DNA of 64,000 bases, taken from contig OZ241368.1 of assembly GCA_965200525.1 (NCBI GenBank), positions 1,674,001 through 1,738,000 of the forward strand, written 5' to 3'. Positions within the stretch are counted from its first letter, which is position 1. The number at the start of each line of letters is the position of its first letter. The notes below the pieces were generated by a model. The model was given only the letters and a program-made list of their open reading frames with translations, did no database searches and had not been told where the DNA came from. The position numbers and the translations under genes are program-made. Of this stretch, positions 49,785-57,766 are shown piece after piece. This DNA is from JANNPJ01 sp965200525. GTDB lineage: Bacteria > Actinomycetota > Actinomycetes > Actinomycetales > Kineosporiaceae.

Positions 49785-50735
49785 TCAGGCGCGTTCCGGG
49801 CCACGATGGCGGCGGGTGGCCATCGCGACCAGGTCGCGGGCCGCGCCGGCCGGCACGCTGCTGGCGCCCGACCAGATCGCTCGCAGGGTCCGTTCGAGCG
49901 TGAGTGCCTCGACCGGGATCGCGCGCAGCCGGCCGGCGCTCAGGTCGTCGCGCAGCGCCAGTTCGCTGAGCACGGCTGGTCCTGCTCCGGCCATCACGGC
50001 TGCCCGCACCGCCGAGCTGGTCGAGAAGGTCAGCACGGGCGGCGTCAGTGCCACCCCCGGCCCGAGTGCCGCGTGCAGGGCCGCATCGAGGACGTTGCGG
50101 GTGCCGGAGCCTTCTTCCCGGGTCACCAACGCGGTCCCGGCCACCTCGCGAGCGGTCAGCGGCGTCTGCCGCCGGGCCCAGGGGTGATCCGGCCGCACGA
50201 CGATCAGCAGGCGATCGCGCCCGACGCTGCGGCTGCGCAGGCCGCGCGGGGCGGTGGGGCCCTCGATGAAGCCGAGGTCGGCCTGCCCGGCCCGTATCTG
50301 CGTGGTCACGTGCTCGCTGTTCATGGCCTGCAGCACGATCTGTGGTGCCGGATCTGCGCTGCGGGCCGCCTCAGCACTGAGGGCGACGAGCCAGCCCGGA
50401 AGCAAGTGCTCGGCGATGGTCAGGCTCGCGCTGACCCGCAGTTTCGTCCGCCGGTCATCGCGCAGGGATGCCAGTCCCGCATCGACCTCGGCGGCCACCT
50501 CCAGGAGCCGGGCCACCCATTCGGCGACCACGACTCCGGCCGGCGTCAGGGTCGAGCCGCGCGGCGTTCGGGTCACCAGTTTCAGACCCGTCTGTGCCTC
50601 GATCGAGGCGATGCGCGCGGACACTGCCTGCTGGCTCACCCCGACCTCGGTCGCCGCTGCATGCAGGCTTCCGGTCCGTGCCACGGTGAGCAGCACTTCC
50701 AGCGCGTCCAGAGCCGGAAACCTCGAACTGAGCAC
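49785..50735 (-). CDS. LysR-family regulator
   Basis: 316 residues. N-terminal winged HTH (LDALEVLLTVARTGSLHAAA, VSQQAVSARIASIEAQTG) and a periplasmic-binding-like effector domain. GTG start at 50735. Divergent from the TDT transporter gene, which it should regulate; the intergenic gap holds a LysR-type palindrome. The effector domain resembles CysB/CbbR-like regulators of anion metabolism, but no ligand can be assigned. Confidence 0.9.
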   Translation of the reverse strand: MLSSRFPALDALEVLLTVARTGSLHAAATEVGVSQQAVSARIASIEAQTGLKLVTRTPRGSTLTPAGVVVAEWVARLLEVAAEVDAGLASLRDDRRTKLRVSASLTIAEHLLPGWLVALSAEAARSADPAPQIVLQAMNSEHVTTQIRAGQADLGFIEGPTAPRGLRSRSVGRDRLLIVVRPDHPWARRQTPLTAREVAGTALVTREEGSGTRNVLDAALHAALGPGVALTPPVLTFSTSSAVRAAVMAGAGPAVLSELALRDDLSAGRLRAIPVEALTLERTLRAIWSGASSVPAGAARDLVAMATRRHRGPERA

Positions 50736-50752
50736 GAATCACACCCCCGGGA

Positions 50753-50767
50753 ACAAGATTTACTTGT
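50753..50767. promoter_or_regulatory. LysR-type operator between regulator and TDT gene
   Basis: ACAAG-ATTTA-CTTGT is a perfect palindrome with 5-bp arms, and a further CTACAAG half-site follows at 50771-50777. It lies 18 bp from the LysR start in an A/T-rich patch, the usual place for an autoregulatory recognition site. Confidence 0.55.
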
Positions 50768-50824
50768 CACCCTACAAGCCGAACCCCACTTCCGCCGACC
50801 GCACGACGCGAGCACTGTTGTTGC

Positions 50825-52033
50825 ATGAGCAACCTCGCCGCAGCGCATCAGCCGAATCCACCGCAGCTGGCGGCCCGGCCACAGACGCCGCGAGCGGGGG
50901 TACTCGTGCGGTCGGGTGCCCTGCGGGATCTGCAGCACCCCCGCGACCTCTTCGCCAACCTCACCCCGAACTGGTACGCCTCGATCATGGGCACCGGAAT
51001 CGTCGCTGTCGCCGCGGCGACCCTGCCGCTGCAGTTCACCGGTCTGCACACTTTCGCGGTCATTGTCTGGGCCGTCGCCGCCATGCTGCTGATCGCTCTC
51101 ACCGCAGCGACCGCCGTGCACTGGTCCCAGCACGGCCAGACCGCCCACTCGCACGCCCTCAACCCGGTGATGGCGCATTTCTACGGTGCGCCTCCGATGG
51201 CGTTCATGACGGTCGGCGCCGCCACCATCCTGCTCGGCAAGGACGTGCTCGGTGAGAGCCTGGCCGTCAACGTCGACTGGGTGCTGTGGACGACCGGGAC
51301 GATCACCGGGCTCGCGGCCGCCGCGATCGTGCCGTACCTGATGTTCACCCGGCACACGATCACGGCCGAGAGCGCTTTCGGCGGCTGGCTGATGCCGGTG
51401 GTCCCGCCGATGGTGTCGGCCTCGACCGGGGCCCTGCTGATCCCCCACCTGCCTGCCGGGCAGGGCCGGTTGACCCTGCTGATGGCCTGTTACGCCATGT
51501 TCGGGCTCAGCCTGCTCGCCTCGATCATCGTGATCACCCTGATCTGGTACCGGCTCGCTCTGCACAAGGTCGGCGAGGCCCGGATGGTGCCCACCTTGTG
51601 GATCGTGCTCGGACCCCTCGGGCAGTCGATCACCGCCGCGAACCTGCTCGGCGGCGTCGCCCACCTGGCGCTGCCGGCGCCCTACTCCACCGCGCTGCAA
51701 GCGTTCGGGGTCGTCTACGGGGTTCCGGTCTGGGGATTCGCCCTGCTCTGGGCCGGTATCGCCGCCGCGATCACCGCCCGCACCGTTCGTGAGGGCCTGC
51801 CGTTCTCCCTGACCTGGTGGTCCTTCACCTTTCCGGTCGGCACCTGCGTGACCGGCACCACGGGCCTGGCCCTGCACACCGGCGCCGACCTGTTCAAGGT
51901 CGCCGCCGTCCTCTTCTACGCCGGGCTGCTCGCCGCCTGGGTCATCGTTGCCAGCCGAACCGCGCGCGGCAGCTACCGCGGCCACCTCTTCCAGACCGCC
52001 GCTCCCACGGTGCCAGTGACCCGTTCAGCCTGA
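50825..52033 (+). CDS. TDT-family transporter (TehA/SLAC1/Mae1-like)
   Basis: 402 residues with about ten membrane helices. NLTPNWYASIMGTGIVAVAAATLP near the N-terminus is the family's first-helix signature. Members pass tellurite-related oxyanions, C4-dicarboxylates, sulfite or chloride. A LysR regulator is divergent, as for sulfite and dicarboxylate exporters, so an anion efflux role is likely but the substrate is open. ATG at 50825. Confidence 0.86.
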   Translation: MSNLAAAHQPNPPQLAARPQTPRAGVLVRSGALRDLQHPRDLFANLTPNWYASIMGTGIVAVAAATLPLQFTGLHTFAVIVWAVAAMLLIALTAATAVHWSQHGQTAHSHALNPVMAHFYGAPPMAFMTVGAATILLGKDVLGESLAVNVDWVLWTTGTITGLAAAAIVPYLMFTRHTITAESAFGGWLMPVVPPMVSASTGALLIPHLPAGQGRLTLLMACYAMFGLSLLASIIVITLIWYRLALHKVGEARMVPTLWIVLGPLGQSITAANLLGGVAHLALPAPYSTALQAFGVVYGVPVWGFALLWAGIAAAITARTVREGLPFSLTWWSFTFPVGTCVTGTTGLALHTGADLFKVAAVLFYAGLLAAWVIVASRTARGSYRGHLFQTAAPTVPVTRSA

Positions 52034-52310
52034 CCCGGCTCACTCAGGCGATGCCCGCGCGGGGCCGCCCAGCCCGGCACCACCGCCCGCCCTGGTCGTG
52101 GGGGCCTGAGACCTCACCATGCCCCTCATCATGTCTGCCCGACTGCCACCTGCGACCACGAGGCCTCATGGCCGGCCGCTGCCCGACCCAGGACGGCTGA
52201 ACCCGCTGTCGGGGCCTACCGGTGCCATGGTGGCCCCAGACGGCGGTCATCGGCCCGGTTCACGGACCCCCGCGGTCCGCGCTGCCCCTCACCACCGATC
52301 GAGGATCCCC
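52034..52310 (+). other. Intergenic region with a 5'-UTR hairpin
   Basis: 277 bp before the exchanger gene, no coding signal. A hairpin at 52211-52237 pairs GGGGCC with GGCCCC and ACC with GGT inside. It could terminate the TDT transcript or fold in the leader of the exchanger mRNA. I looked for the yybP-ykoY manganese riboswitch core and did not find it. Confidence 0.4.
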
Positions 52311-53372
52311 GTGTCGTCTCTGCCCTCCCTGCTGCTTCTGTTGATCTTCCTGGCCTCGGCCGGCGTGATCTGGGGCGCCGGGGTCAAACTGTCGAACTAC
52401 ACCGACGTCCTGGCCGAGCGCCTGCACCTGGGGGCAGCACTGGGCGGTGTCATCCTGCTCGCGATCGCCACCAACCTGCCGGAGATCGCGATCACGGTCA
52501 GCGCCGCGATCTCGGGGCACGTCGAGATCGCCGTCGGCAACCTCTTGGGGGGCATCGCCCTGCAGACCGTGGTTCTGGTCGCCCTGGATGCCTTCGGCGT
52601 GCGCGAGCGCAAGCCGCTCACCTTCATGGCCGCGAGTCTGACTCTGGTGCTCGAAGCGGCCCTGGTCGTCGCCGTCCTCATGGTGGTCATCGCTGGCACC
52701 CAATTACCGCAAGGGCTGATCTTCGCCCGGCTGACCCCAGGCCCGGTCCTGATTGTGCTGCTGTGGCTGATCGGACTGGCTCTGATCGGCGGGCCCGGCA
52801 GTCACCTGCCCTGGCAGGACAGCGGGGAAGCCCCGGACGGTCAGACGCATCCACGTGGACACGCTCGCACCCAGAACGAGAAGACCGCCAGTACCAACGG
52901 CGTCAGTACCACCCGGGCCGCGCTCATCTTCGGGACGGCTGCCCTGGCAACTCTGGTCGCCGGGGTCACGATCGAGACCAGCGGCGAGACCTTCTTCGGT
53001 GACCTCGGCTTGTCCGGGGTTCTTTTCGGGGCAACGGTTCTCGCCGCCGCCACCTCGTTGCCGGAACTGTCCACCGGGCTGAGCGCGGCCCGTTCTGGCG
53101 ACTACAAGTTGGCGATGGGCGACATCTTCGGCGGAAACGCCTTTCTGCCTGTGCTGTTCCTGGTGGTCACGCTCATCAGCGGGAAAGCTGTCCTGCCCCA
53201 GGCCCAGGCCAGCGATATTTATCTCACCGCCCTCGCCGGTCTGCTCACCGTTGTCTACCTGGCCGGTCTGGTGTTCCGACCTCAACGGCAGATCTTACGG
53301 ATGGGGATTGATTCGCTGGCTGTGCTGATCCTGTACGCCCTCGGCGTCGCCGGCCTGATCGCGCTGTCCTGA
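52311..53372 (+). CDS. Sodium/calcium exchanger-family (CaCA) membrane protein
   Basis: 353 residues, two inverted halves of about five helices each. The alpha-repeat motifs are ATNLPEIAITVSAAISGHVEIAVGNLLGG and the second-half ATSLPELSTGLSAARSG with MGDIFGGNAFLP. A hydrophilic loop of about 45 residues joins the halves. Exports Ca2+ or another cation against Na+ or H+. GTG at 52311 with GAGGA upstream fits; the open frame before it is non-coding. Terminated by the hairpin at 53420. Confidence 0.87.
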   Translation: MSSLPSLLLLLIFLASAGVIWGAGVKLSNYTDVLAERLHLGAALGGVILLAIATNLPEIAITVSAAISGHVEIAVGNLLGGIALQTVVLVALDAFGVRERKPLTFMAASLTLVLEAALVVAVLMVVIAGTQLPQGLIFARLTPGPVLIVLLWLIGLALIGGPGSHLPWQDSGEAPDGQTHPRGHARTQNEKTASTNGVSTTRAALIFGTAALATLVAGVTIETSGETFFGDLGLSGVLFGATVLAAATSLPELSTGLSAARSGDYKLAMGDIFGGNAFLPVLFLVVTLISGKAVLPQAQASDIYLTALAGLLTVVYLAGLVFRPQRQILRMGIDSLAVLILYALGVAGLIALS

Positions 53373-53419
53373 GACGACCCGCGACATCCCTGTCCTGAAA
53401 GGCCGTCGGGCCAAGAACA

Positions 53420-53459
53420 CCGTACGGGCCGGTCGTCGTGAGCGGCCGGACCCGTACGG
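53420..53459. terminator. Bidirectional hairpin terminator
   Basis: CCGTACGGG (53420-53428) pairs with CCCGTACGG (53451-53459); inside, CCGG and GGCCG segments can pair further. It separates the exchanger from the convergent DUF305 gene. Confidence 0.65.
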
Positions 53460-53471
53460 ACACCGATCCGG

Positions 53472-54085
53472 CTACTTCTCCCGCAGAAGTGCTGTCATCG
53501 TGACGATTTCGGCGCTCTGGCTGGTGATGATCGCCTCGGCCAACCCGGTGGCGGCCGGGTACCGGCCCTGGGCTTTTCGGTGCGGGCTATCTGGATCGCC
53601 CCGCGGTGATGGGCGATCATCATGGTCAGAAACGCCTGGTCGAACGCCGTCCCGGACAATCGGGTGAGCGTGTGCAGGTCCGTGCTGCTCATCATGCCGC
53701 TCGCGCTCGGACTGGGAGCCATCATGCCCGCACCCCAGGTGTCCAACCATCCGCTCATGGTGGTGATCTCGGGGCCCTGGGCGGCGGCAATCGTGAGCGC
53801 CAGAGCCTTGACCCGGTCGCTGTCCGAGCGGGTCGCCGCCAATTTGGCCATCGCGATGGCCTGCTGGTGGTGAGGGATCATCATCCGCGCGAACATCACG
53901 TCGGCGGTGTTGTGGTCGGCGGCCGGTGACGACGCTCCACCCATCATCGGGCTGGCGGTGGAGGTTCCCATCAGGGAACCGTGGGCTGCGGGGGTGCTCG
54001 AACCACCACTACAAGCGCTGAGTGCGACGGCACCCAGGGCAGCGGCCAGGACGAGCGGAACCGTGGTCGTCAGACGTCGTTGCAT
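53472..54085 (-). pseudogene. DUF305 lipoprotein gene with a C-terminal frameshift
   Basis: Signal peptide with lipobox ALSAC, then two DUF305 helical repeats: FARMMIPHHQQAIAMAK and FLTMMIAHHRGAIQIA, whose His/Met residues suggest metal (copper or silver) binding. After GAIQIARTEK the frame shifts: one G seems lost near 53575, and the expected ending GRYPAATGLAEAIITSQSAE continues in another frame to a stop at 53472. As read, the protein ends at 53495 with an Arg/Pro-rich tail. A sequencing error is possible. Last gene of the arsR-permease group. Confidence 0.75.
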
Positions 54086-54169
54086 GAACAGTCTCCTGAA
54101 CGTGAGCGTGCGGATGCAGAACTGGGGGTTGACCAGGGCCCGGGTGAGATCCCGGGTGACCGGTTCCGC

Positions 54170-54571
54170 TCAGACCCGCATCACGCTCAGCTCACGCAGA
54201 TCCGGTGCCGGTGGCGGCCAGGACCACCGCCGCATCCGCGGCAGCACCACCAGACCGGCCGGCCTTCTCCCGGTGCACCCGGCGATGACCGCGACCACCA
54301 GGAGGAGAACGAGAAGCATCTCAGGGCCGGGCTGCGGCGGCCAGGTCGACAAGCACAGATGGTCGGTGCCGTGTTCGTCCTGACCCGGCGACCGTCCCGA
54401 GGGCCCGGTGGTGGCCTGCGCTGGCGACGACACGGTCACCTCGGCCATGGCGGGCATCGCCAGAGCAGGGCCGGTCCCGGTCATGCTCATCGTCATCAGA
54501 CCGGTGTGCATGCCGCTCACCCCTAGGACCACGGTGGCGATCAGGAGCCACCGCATCCACCGCTGGGTCAT
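54170..54571 (-). CDS. Small membrane/secreted protein (DUF6153-like)
   Basis: 133 residues. N-terminal hydrophobic segment (LLIATVVLGVSGMHTGLM), a Met/Ala/Ser-rich middle, a DEHGTDHLCLSTW segment like that of DUF6153 proteins (from memory), and a second helix (MLLVLLLVVAVIAG). Overlaps the permease stop by 4 bp, so it belongs to the same operon. The function is unknown; Met and His content hints at metal handling. Confidence 0.6.
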   Translation of the reverse strand: MTQRWMRWLLIATVVLGVSGMHTGLMTMSMTGTGPALAMPAMAEVTVSSPAQATTGPSGRSPGQDEHGTDHLCLSTWPPQPGPEMLLVLLLVVAVIAGCTGRRPAGLVVLPRMRRWSWPPPAPDLRELSVMRV

Positions 54572-55791
54572 GGCCCTCCGACGGCAGGATGCCCCTGGCC
54601 GCCGTGGTCGTGACCGCCGTGGTGATGACCGCCGCCAGGGGTGACCATGTCGTCGGGGCCGCCGCCCATCATGGCCAGCATCTCGCGCCCGCCGGTGCGC
54701 ACGAACCGGATCACCAGCACCGCCGCCAGGACCAGGAAGACGATGTTCAGGACCGTGGTGTAGTTCCAGGAGACGTGCGCCATCTGCACCTGCGCATGCC
54801 GGGTCTCGGGGATGAGATGCAGCAGCCCGAAAGCGATTTCGACGACATACCCGGCGATCACGCTGGCCACGTAGAACGTGGCGGTGAGGAACAGCGCGGT
54901 CCGGGTGCCGTAGTACTTCCGGTAGATCACCAGGATCGGCAGGATCAGCAGGTCAGCGAAGATGAAACTCACCACGCCACCGAAGCTGATCCCCCCGTTC
55001 CACAGCACCGCGGCCAGCGGCACGTTACCGATCGAGCAGACAAAGCTCAAGATCGCCACCACCGGGCCGATCAGCGGACCCCAGACCTTGGCCAGCAGCG
55101 GATGATCCACGAGGAAGAACGACTGCCAGAAACTGTCCGGCACCCACGCCCCGACCGCCCCGGCGATCAGCAGACCGATCACGATGTCGCGCAGCACCGC
55201 GGACCACTCCATCACGAAGATGTGACTGACCGACGTCAAACCCTTCGGGGAGAGCAGGCGTTTGGGTAGGGAGCCGGCGTCGGTGATACTCATATCCATC
55301 GCGGCGTGGCCTTCCATCGACCCGGCCAACCCGCGATCGGCCTGCGCCCGGGCCGCCTCGACCAGGCGGGGTTTCAGGAAGAACCGGAACAGCACCGCAA
55401 TCACGATGATCATGATCGGGCCGCCGACGAACTCCCCCAGAGTGAACTGCCAGCCCATCAGCAACGCCAGGATGATCCCCAGTTCGATCACCAGGTTCGT
55501 CGAGGCAATCTCAAAAGCCATGGCGGCGGTGAAGTTCGCACCCTTACGGAACAGCGAACGGGCCAGCGCGACGGCGGCGTAGGAACAGGACGAGGACGCC
55601 GCGCCCAGGCCCGCGGCAATGGCCAGGGTGCGGGGGCGATCATCGCCCAGCAGCCGGGTGACGGTCGCCCGGCGCACGACCGCCTGGACCACCGCGGACA
55701 GCGTGAACCCGAGGATCAGGGCCCAGGCGATCTCCCAGGTCATCGAGAACGCCAGGTTCAGGGCGTGGCCGAGGGCATGTAGCAGGTCCAT
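54568..55791 (-). CDS. ArsP/DUF318-type permease with a His-rich tail
   Basis: About 407 residues, about ten helices. GLGAASSSCSYAAVALARSLFRKGANFTAA and the second-half FVCSIGNVPLAAVLWNGGIS are the paired motifs of the PF03773 permease family, which includes the organoarsenical exporter ArsP. The C-terminus GGGHHHGGHDHGGQGHP would bind metal in the cytosol. ATG at 55791 (GTG at 55794 is also possible) follows GAGGA. Lies 7 bp after arsR. The substrate is probably a metal or metalloid species. Confidence 0.82.
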   Translation of the reverse strand: MDLLHALGHALNLAFSMTWEIAWALILGFTLSAVVQAVVRRATVTRLLGDDRPRTLAIAAGLGAASSSCSYAAVALARSLFRKGANFTAAMAFEIASTNLVIELGIILALLMGWQFTLGEFVGGPIMIIVIAVLFRFFLKPRLVEAARAQADRGLAGSMEGHAAMDMSITDAGSLPKRLLSPKGLTSVSHIFVMEWSAVLRDIVIGLLIAGAVGAWVPDSFWQSFFLVDHPLLAKVWGPLIGPVVAILSFVCSIGNVPLAAVLWNGGISFGGVVSFIFADLLILPILVIYRKYYGTRTALFLTATFYVASVIAGYVVEIAFGLLHLIPETRHAQVQMAHVSWNYTTVLNIVFLVLAAVLVIRFVRTGGREMLAMMGGGPDDMVTPGGGHHHGGHDHGGQGHPAVGGP

Positions 55792-55801
55792 CACGATGTC
55801 C

Positions 55802-56188
55802 TCAGTCCTCGTCCGTCGTAACCCGGGTCATCACGACCAGCTGGCGCAGGCAATGCTCACGCAGCGGCTGCGGGAAGTCCGGGCCGAGCCGGTAGAACAC
55901 GACCCGACCCGCCTTGCGGGTGGCCACCAGACCGGCAGTGCGCAGCAACCGCAGCCCGTACCCGACAGAGTCCTCGGTGGCGTCCAGAGCCAGGGCCAGG
56001 TCGCCGACACAGAGCTCCTCGACCTCGTCGAGGGCATACAGGATCCGCGCCCGGACCGGATCAGCCAGGAGCGACAGCAACCCCGACAGCCGTCCAGCAT
56101 CGTCCGCCGACAGACCCCGCTCCCGGGCCCGGGCGACTCGCTCGGGATCGACTGGATGCTCGTGTGGTTCTACCGTCATCTCGGACAC
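55802..56188 (-). CDS. ArsR/SmtB-family metal-sensing repressor
   Basis: 128 residues. Winged HTH with LLADPVRARILYALDE and LDATEDSVGYGLRLLRTAGLV. The metal-binding helix reads ELCVGDLA: the first Cys of the ELCVCDL motif is kept (Cys60) but the second is Gly; another Cys next to His is in REHCLRQL (Cys113). This suggests a CmtR/NmtR-like or altered site. GTG at 56188 or ATG at 56179 may be the start; neither has a clear Shine-Dalgarno. First gene of the arsR-permease-DUF6153-DUF305 operon. Confidence 0.86.
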   Translation of the reverse strand: MSEMTVEPHEHPVDPERVARARERGLSADDAGRLSGLLSLLADPVRARILYALDEVEELCVGDLALALDATEDSVGYGLRLLRTAGLVATRKAGRVVFYRLGPDFPQPLREHCLRQLVVMTRVTTDED

Positions 56189-56199
56189 AATATCCGTGT
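56182..56199. promoter_or_regulatory. Candidate ArsR operator
   Basis: CGGA-N7-TCCG (56182-56196) overlaps ACAC-AATATCC-GTGT (56185-56199) in an A/T-rich patch at the arsR start. The symmetry and position suit autorepression. If the ATG at 56179 is used, the operator lies fully upstream of the coding region. Confidence 0.35.
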
Positions 56200-56276
56200 A
56201 ACCCCACGGATGTCTCCATCATTCCGTGGGCGCGTGCGCGTTTCCCTCCCCGTCCGTGTCCGGGAGAGGCCACCGA

Positions 56277-56585
56277 TCATTTCGACCCGGATGACGATCG
56301 ACGCCGGAACAGGGGCCGCCCGGTCAGTGGCCAGATCGCGACCGCGAACAGCGCCGCTGTGAGCAGGAGCAGCCACAGGCTGTGCCGGCGCAGGCTCAGG
56401 AGGAACAGTTCGCCGTCCAGACCGATCAGGACGAAACTCACGGCGAGCATGGGCCAGGTCAGGGCGACGGCCAGCGCCTCGGGCGGTGGTGCCGCCATCT
56501 TTCGGGCCAGCCCGGGGTCACTGAGATTCAGGTCGCGTTCGAGATCATGCAGGCAGTGGCGTTCGTCGTCGCTCAGGGGATCCAC
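56277..56585 (-). CDS. DUF3040 membrane protein
   Basis: 102 residues. N-terminal LSDDERHCLHDLERDLNLSDP is the DUF3040 motif, followed by two helices (LTWPMLAVSFVLIGL and LWLLLLTAALFAVAIW) and a basic tail. GTG start with a strong AGAGGAGGA upstream. Common small actinobacterial membrane protein of unknown function. Transcribed toward arsR across a 97-bp gap. Confidence 0.8.
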   Translation of the reverse strand: MDPLSDDERHCLHDLERDLNLSDPGLARKMAAPPPEALAVALTWPMLAVSFVLIGLDGELFLLSLRRHSLWLLLLTAALFAVAIWPLTGRPLFRRRSSSGSK

Positions 56586-56785
56586 GCAGTCCTCCTCTAG
56601 ATCTGAGGAGGGCCCATCAGCCCCGAGCGGGGCGGTTCAGCCGGTCAGCGGCTCGGCGGGATCCATCGCCGATATCCAGTTTGCGCCGCATCCGAGGCGG
56701 TGGTCAAGGCACGCCGCTGCTTCACCATGGTGGGCGGTCGGCGGAACATTGCGACGGTGGGAGGGGCCGGCCGGATCGAACGGAG

Positions 56786-56791
56786 TACAAT
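56786..56791 (+). promoter_or_regulatory. -10 box of the crcB operon
   Basis: TACAAT is a near-consensus -10. It predicts a start point near 56798, about 7 nt before the riboswitch-like fold. No good -35 is visible at 17 bp. Confidence 0.45.
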
Positions 56792-56804
56792 TGCGACTGA
56801 GAGA

Positions 56805-56863
56805 CCGGTGGTGGGGCTCGCCGGAACCGAACCGTCACGACGATGTGGCCAACAGTCCCTACC
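56805..56863 (+). ncRNA. Probable divergent fluoride (crcB) riboswitch
   Basis: Hairpin CCGGTG/CGCCGG closes loop GTGGGGCT (56805-56824). Then AACCGAACCG, a stem GTCAC/GTGGC (56834-56848), and AGTCCC (56854-56859) that can pair with the loop GGGGCT, followed by TACC. This is the order and geometry of crcB-motif RNAs (P1 loop pseudoknotted to a segment just before UAC). Two conserved spots differ from the type I remember: loop AUGG reads GUGG, and UGAUG reads CAAC. It lies at the predicted transcript start, upstream of two crcB genes, which supports the call. Confidence 0.6.
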
Positions 56864-56912
56864 TGTGAAGTCGATTGGCGTGCTGTTTCGCCATGTCCGG
56901 GTAGGGGTGTTG

Positions 56913-57395
56913 ATGAGCGAAGCACAAATGGCGGCCGCCGAACCGGTCGATGCCGACGTTGCCCTGCCCTCCGACCGTGTGCAGGCCGGGCGGAAACCGG
57001 GCGAAGCCGCGGTCCTGGCGGTGATCTGCGCCGGCGGCATGATCGGCGCCACCGCCCGCTACGGCGCCGCCGTATGGTGGCCGACCACAGCGGGTCATTT
57101 TCCCTGGACCACCCTGTGGGTGAACGTGAGCGGATGCGCCCTGATCGGGGTGCTCATGGTGCTGGTGACCGACGTGTTCACCGGCCGGCGACTGATCCGC
57201 CCCTTCCTGGGCACCGGCGTGCTAGGTGGATTCACCACCTTCTCCACCTACGCCGTCGACATCCAGCGATTGGTGACCACGGGACAGGCCCGCACGGCGC
57301 TGGGCGACCTCGCCGTCACGGTGATCGCCGCCCTGGTCGCCGTCACGACAACGACCCGGCTGACCCGGCTGATGGTGGCGGCGGCCCGCCGATGA
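56913..57395 (+). CDS. crcB: Fluoride channel CrcB/Fluc, first subunit
   Basis: 160 residues with an N-terminal hydrophilic extension of about 35 residues and four helices. Motifs GGMIGATARYG, WTTLWVNVSGC and the Phe-box GGFTTFSTYAVDI are complete. Forms a dual-topology-type fluoride channel, probably a heterodimer with the next gene product. ATG at 56913 after AGGGG; a GTG further upstream is possible. Overlaps the second crcB by 4 bp. Confidence 0.93.
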   Translation: MSEAQMAAAEPVDADVALPSDRVQAGRKPGEAAVLAVICAGGMIGATARYGAAVWWPTTAGHFPWTTLWVNVSGCALIGVLMVLVTDVFTGRRLIRPFLGTGVLGGFTTFSTYAVDIQRLVTTGQARTALGDLAVTVIAALVAVTTTTRLTRLMVAAARR

Positions 57396-57766
57396 CTTTT
57401 CTCCTGGTGATCCTCGGCGCCGGCGTCGGCGCTCCTGTGCGCTACCTGAGTGACCGGGCGATCCAGTCCCGCCACGACACCGTGTTCCCCTGGGGAACGT
57501 TCACGGTCAACGTCAGTGCCTGCCTGGTCCTCGGCGTTGTCACCGGGGCGGTCGTGGCCGGCGCCGCCCCGCACAGCCTGCAGATCCTGCTGGGAACCGG
57601 GCTCTGCGGCGCCCTGAGTACCTATTCGACGTTCTCCTACGAGAGCATGCGTCTGGCCGAACAGGGCTCCCGGTTCTTCGCCACCGCCAACATCGTCGTC
57701 AGTGTGGGCGCCGGACTGGGAGCGGCGTTCCTCGGTGCCACGATCGCCCAGGCGGTGTGGTCATGA
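57392..57766 (+). CDS. crcB: Fluoride channel CrcB/Fluc, second subunit
   Basis: 124 residues, four helices. Motifs GAGVGAPVRYL, WGTFTVNVSAC and the Phe-box CGALSTYSTFSYES. Paired crcB genes usually encode oppositely oriented subunits of one channel that lets F- out of the cytosol. Overlaps crcB1 upstream and the COG4280 gene downstream by 4 bp each. Confidence 0.94.
   Translation: MTFLLVILGAGVGAPVRYLSDRAIQSRHDTVFPWGTFTVNVSACLVLGVVTGAVVAGAAPHSLQILLGTGLCGALSTYSTFSYESMRLAEQGSRFFATANIVVSVGAGLGAAFLGATIAQAVWS

Noticed and set aside
52034..52310. Manganese (yybP-ykoY) riboswitch before the Ca-exchanger gene
   Set aside because: The conserved core sequences of that riboswitch are absent; only a simple hairpin is present.
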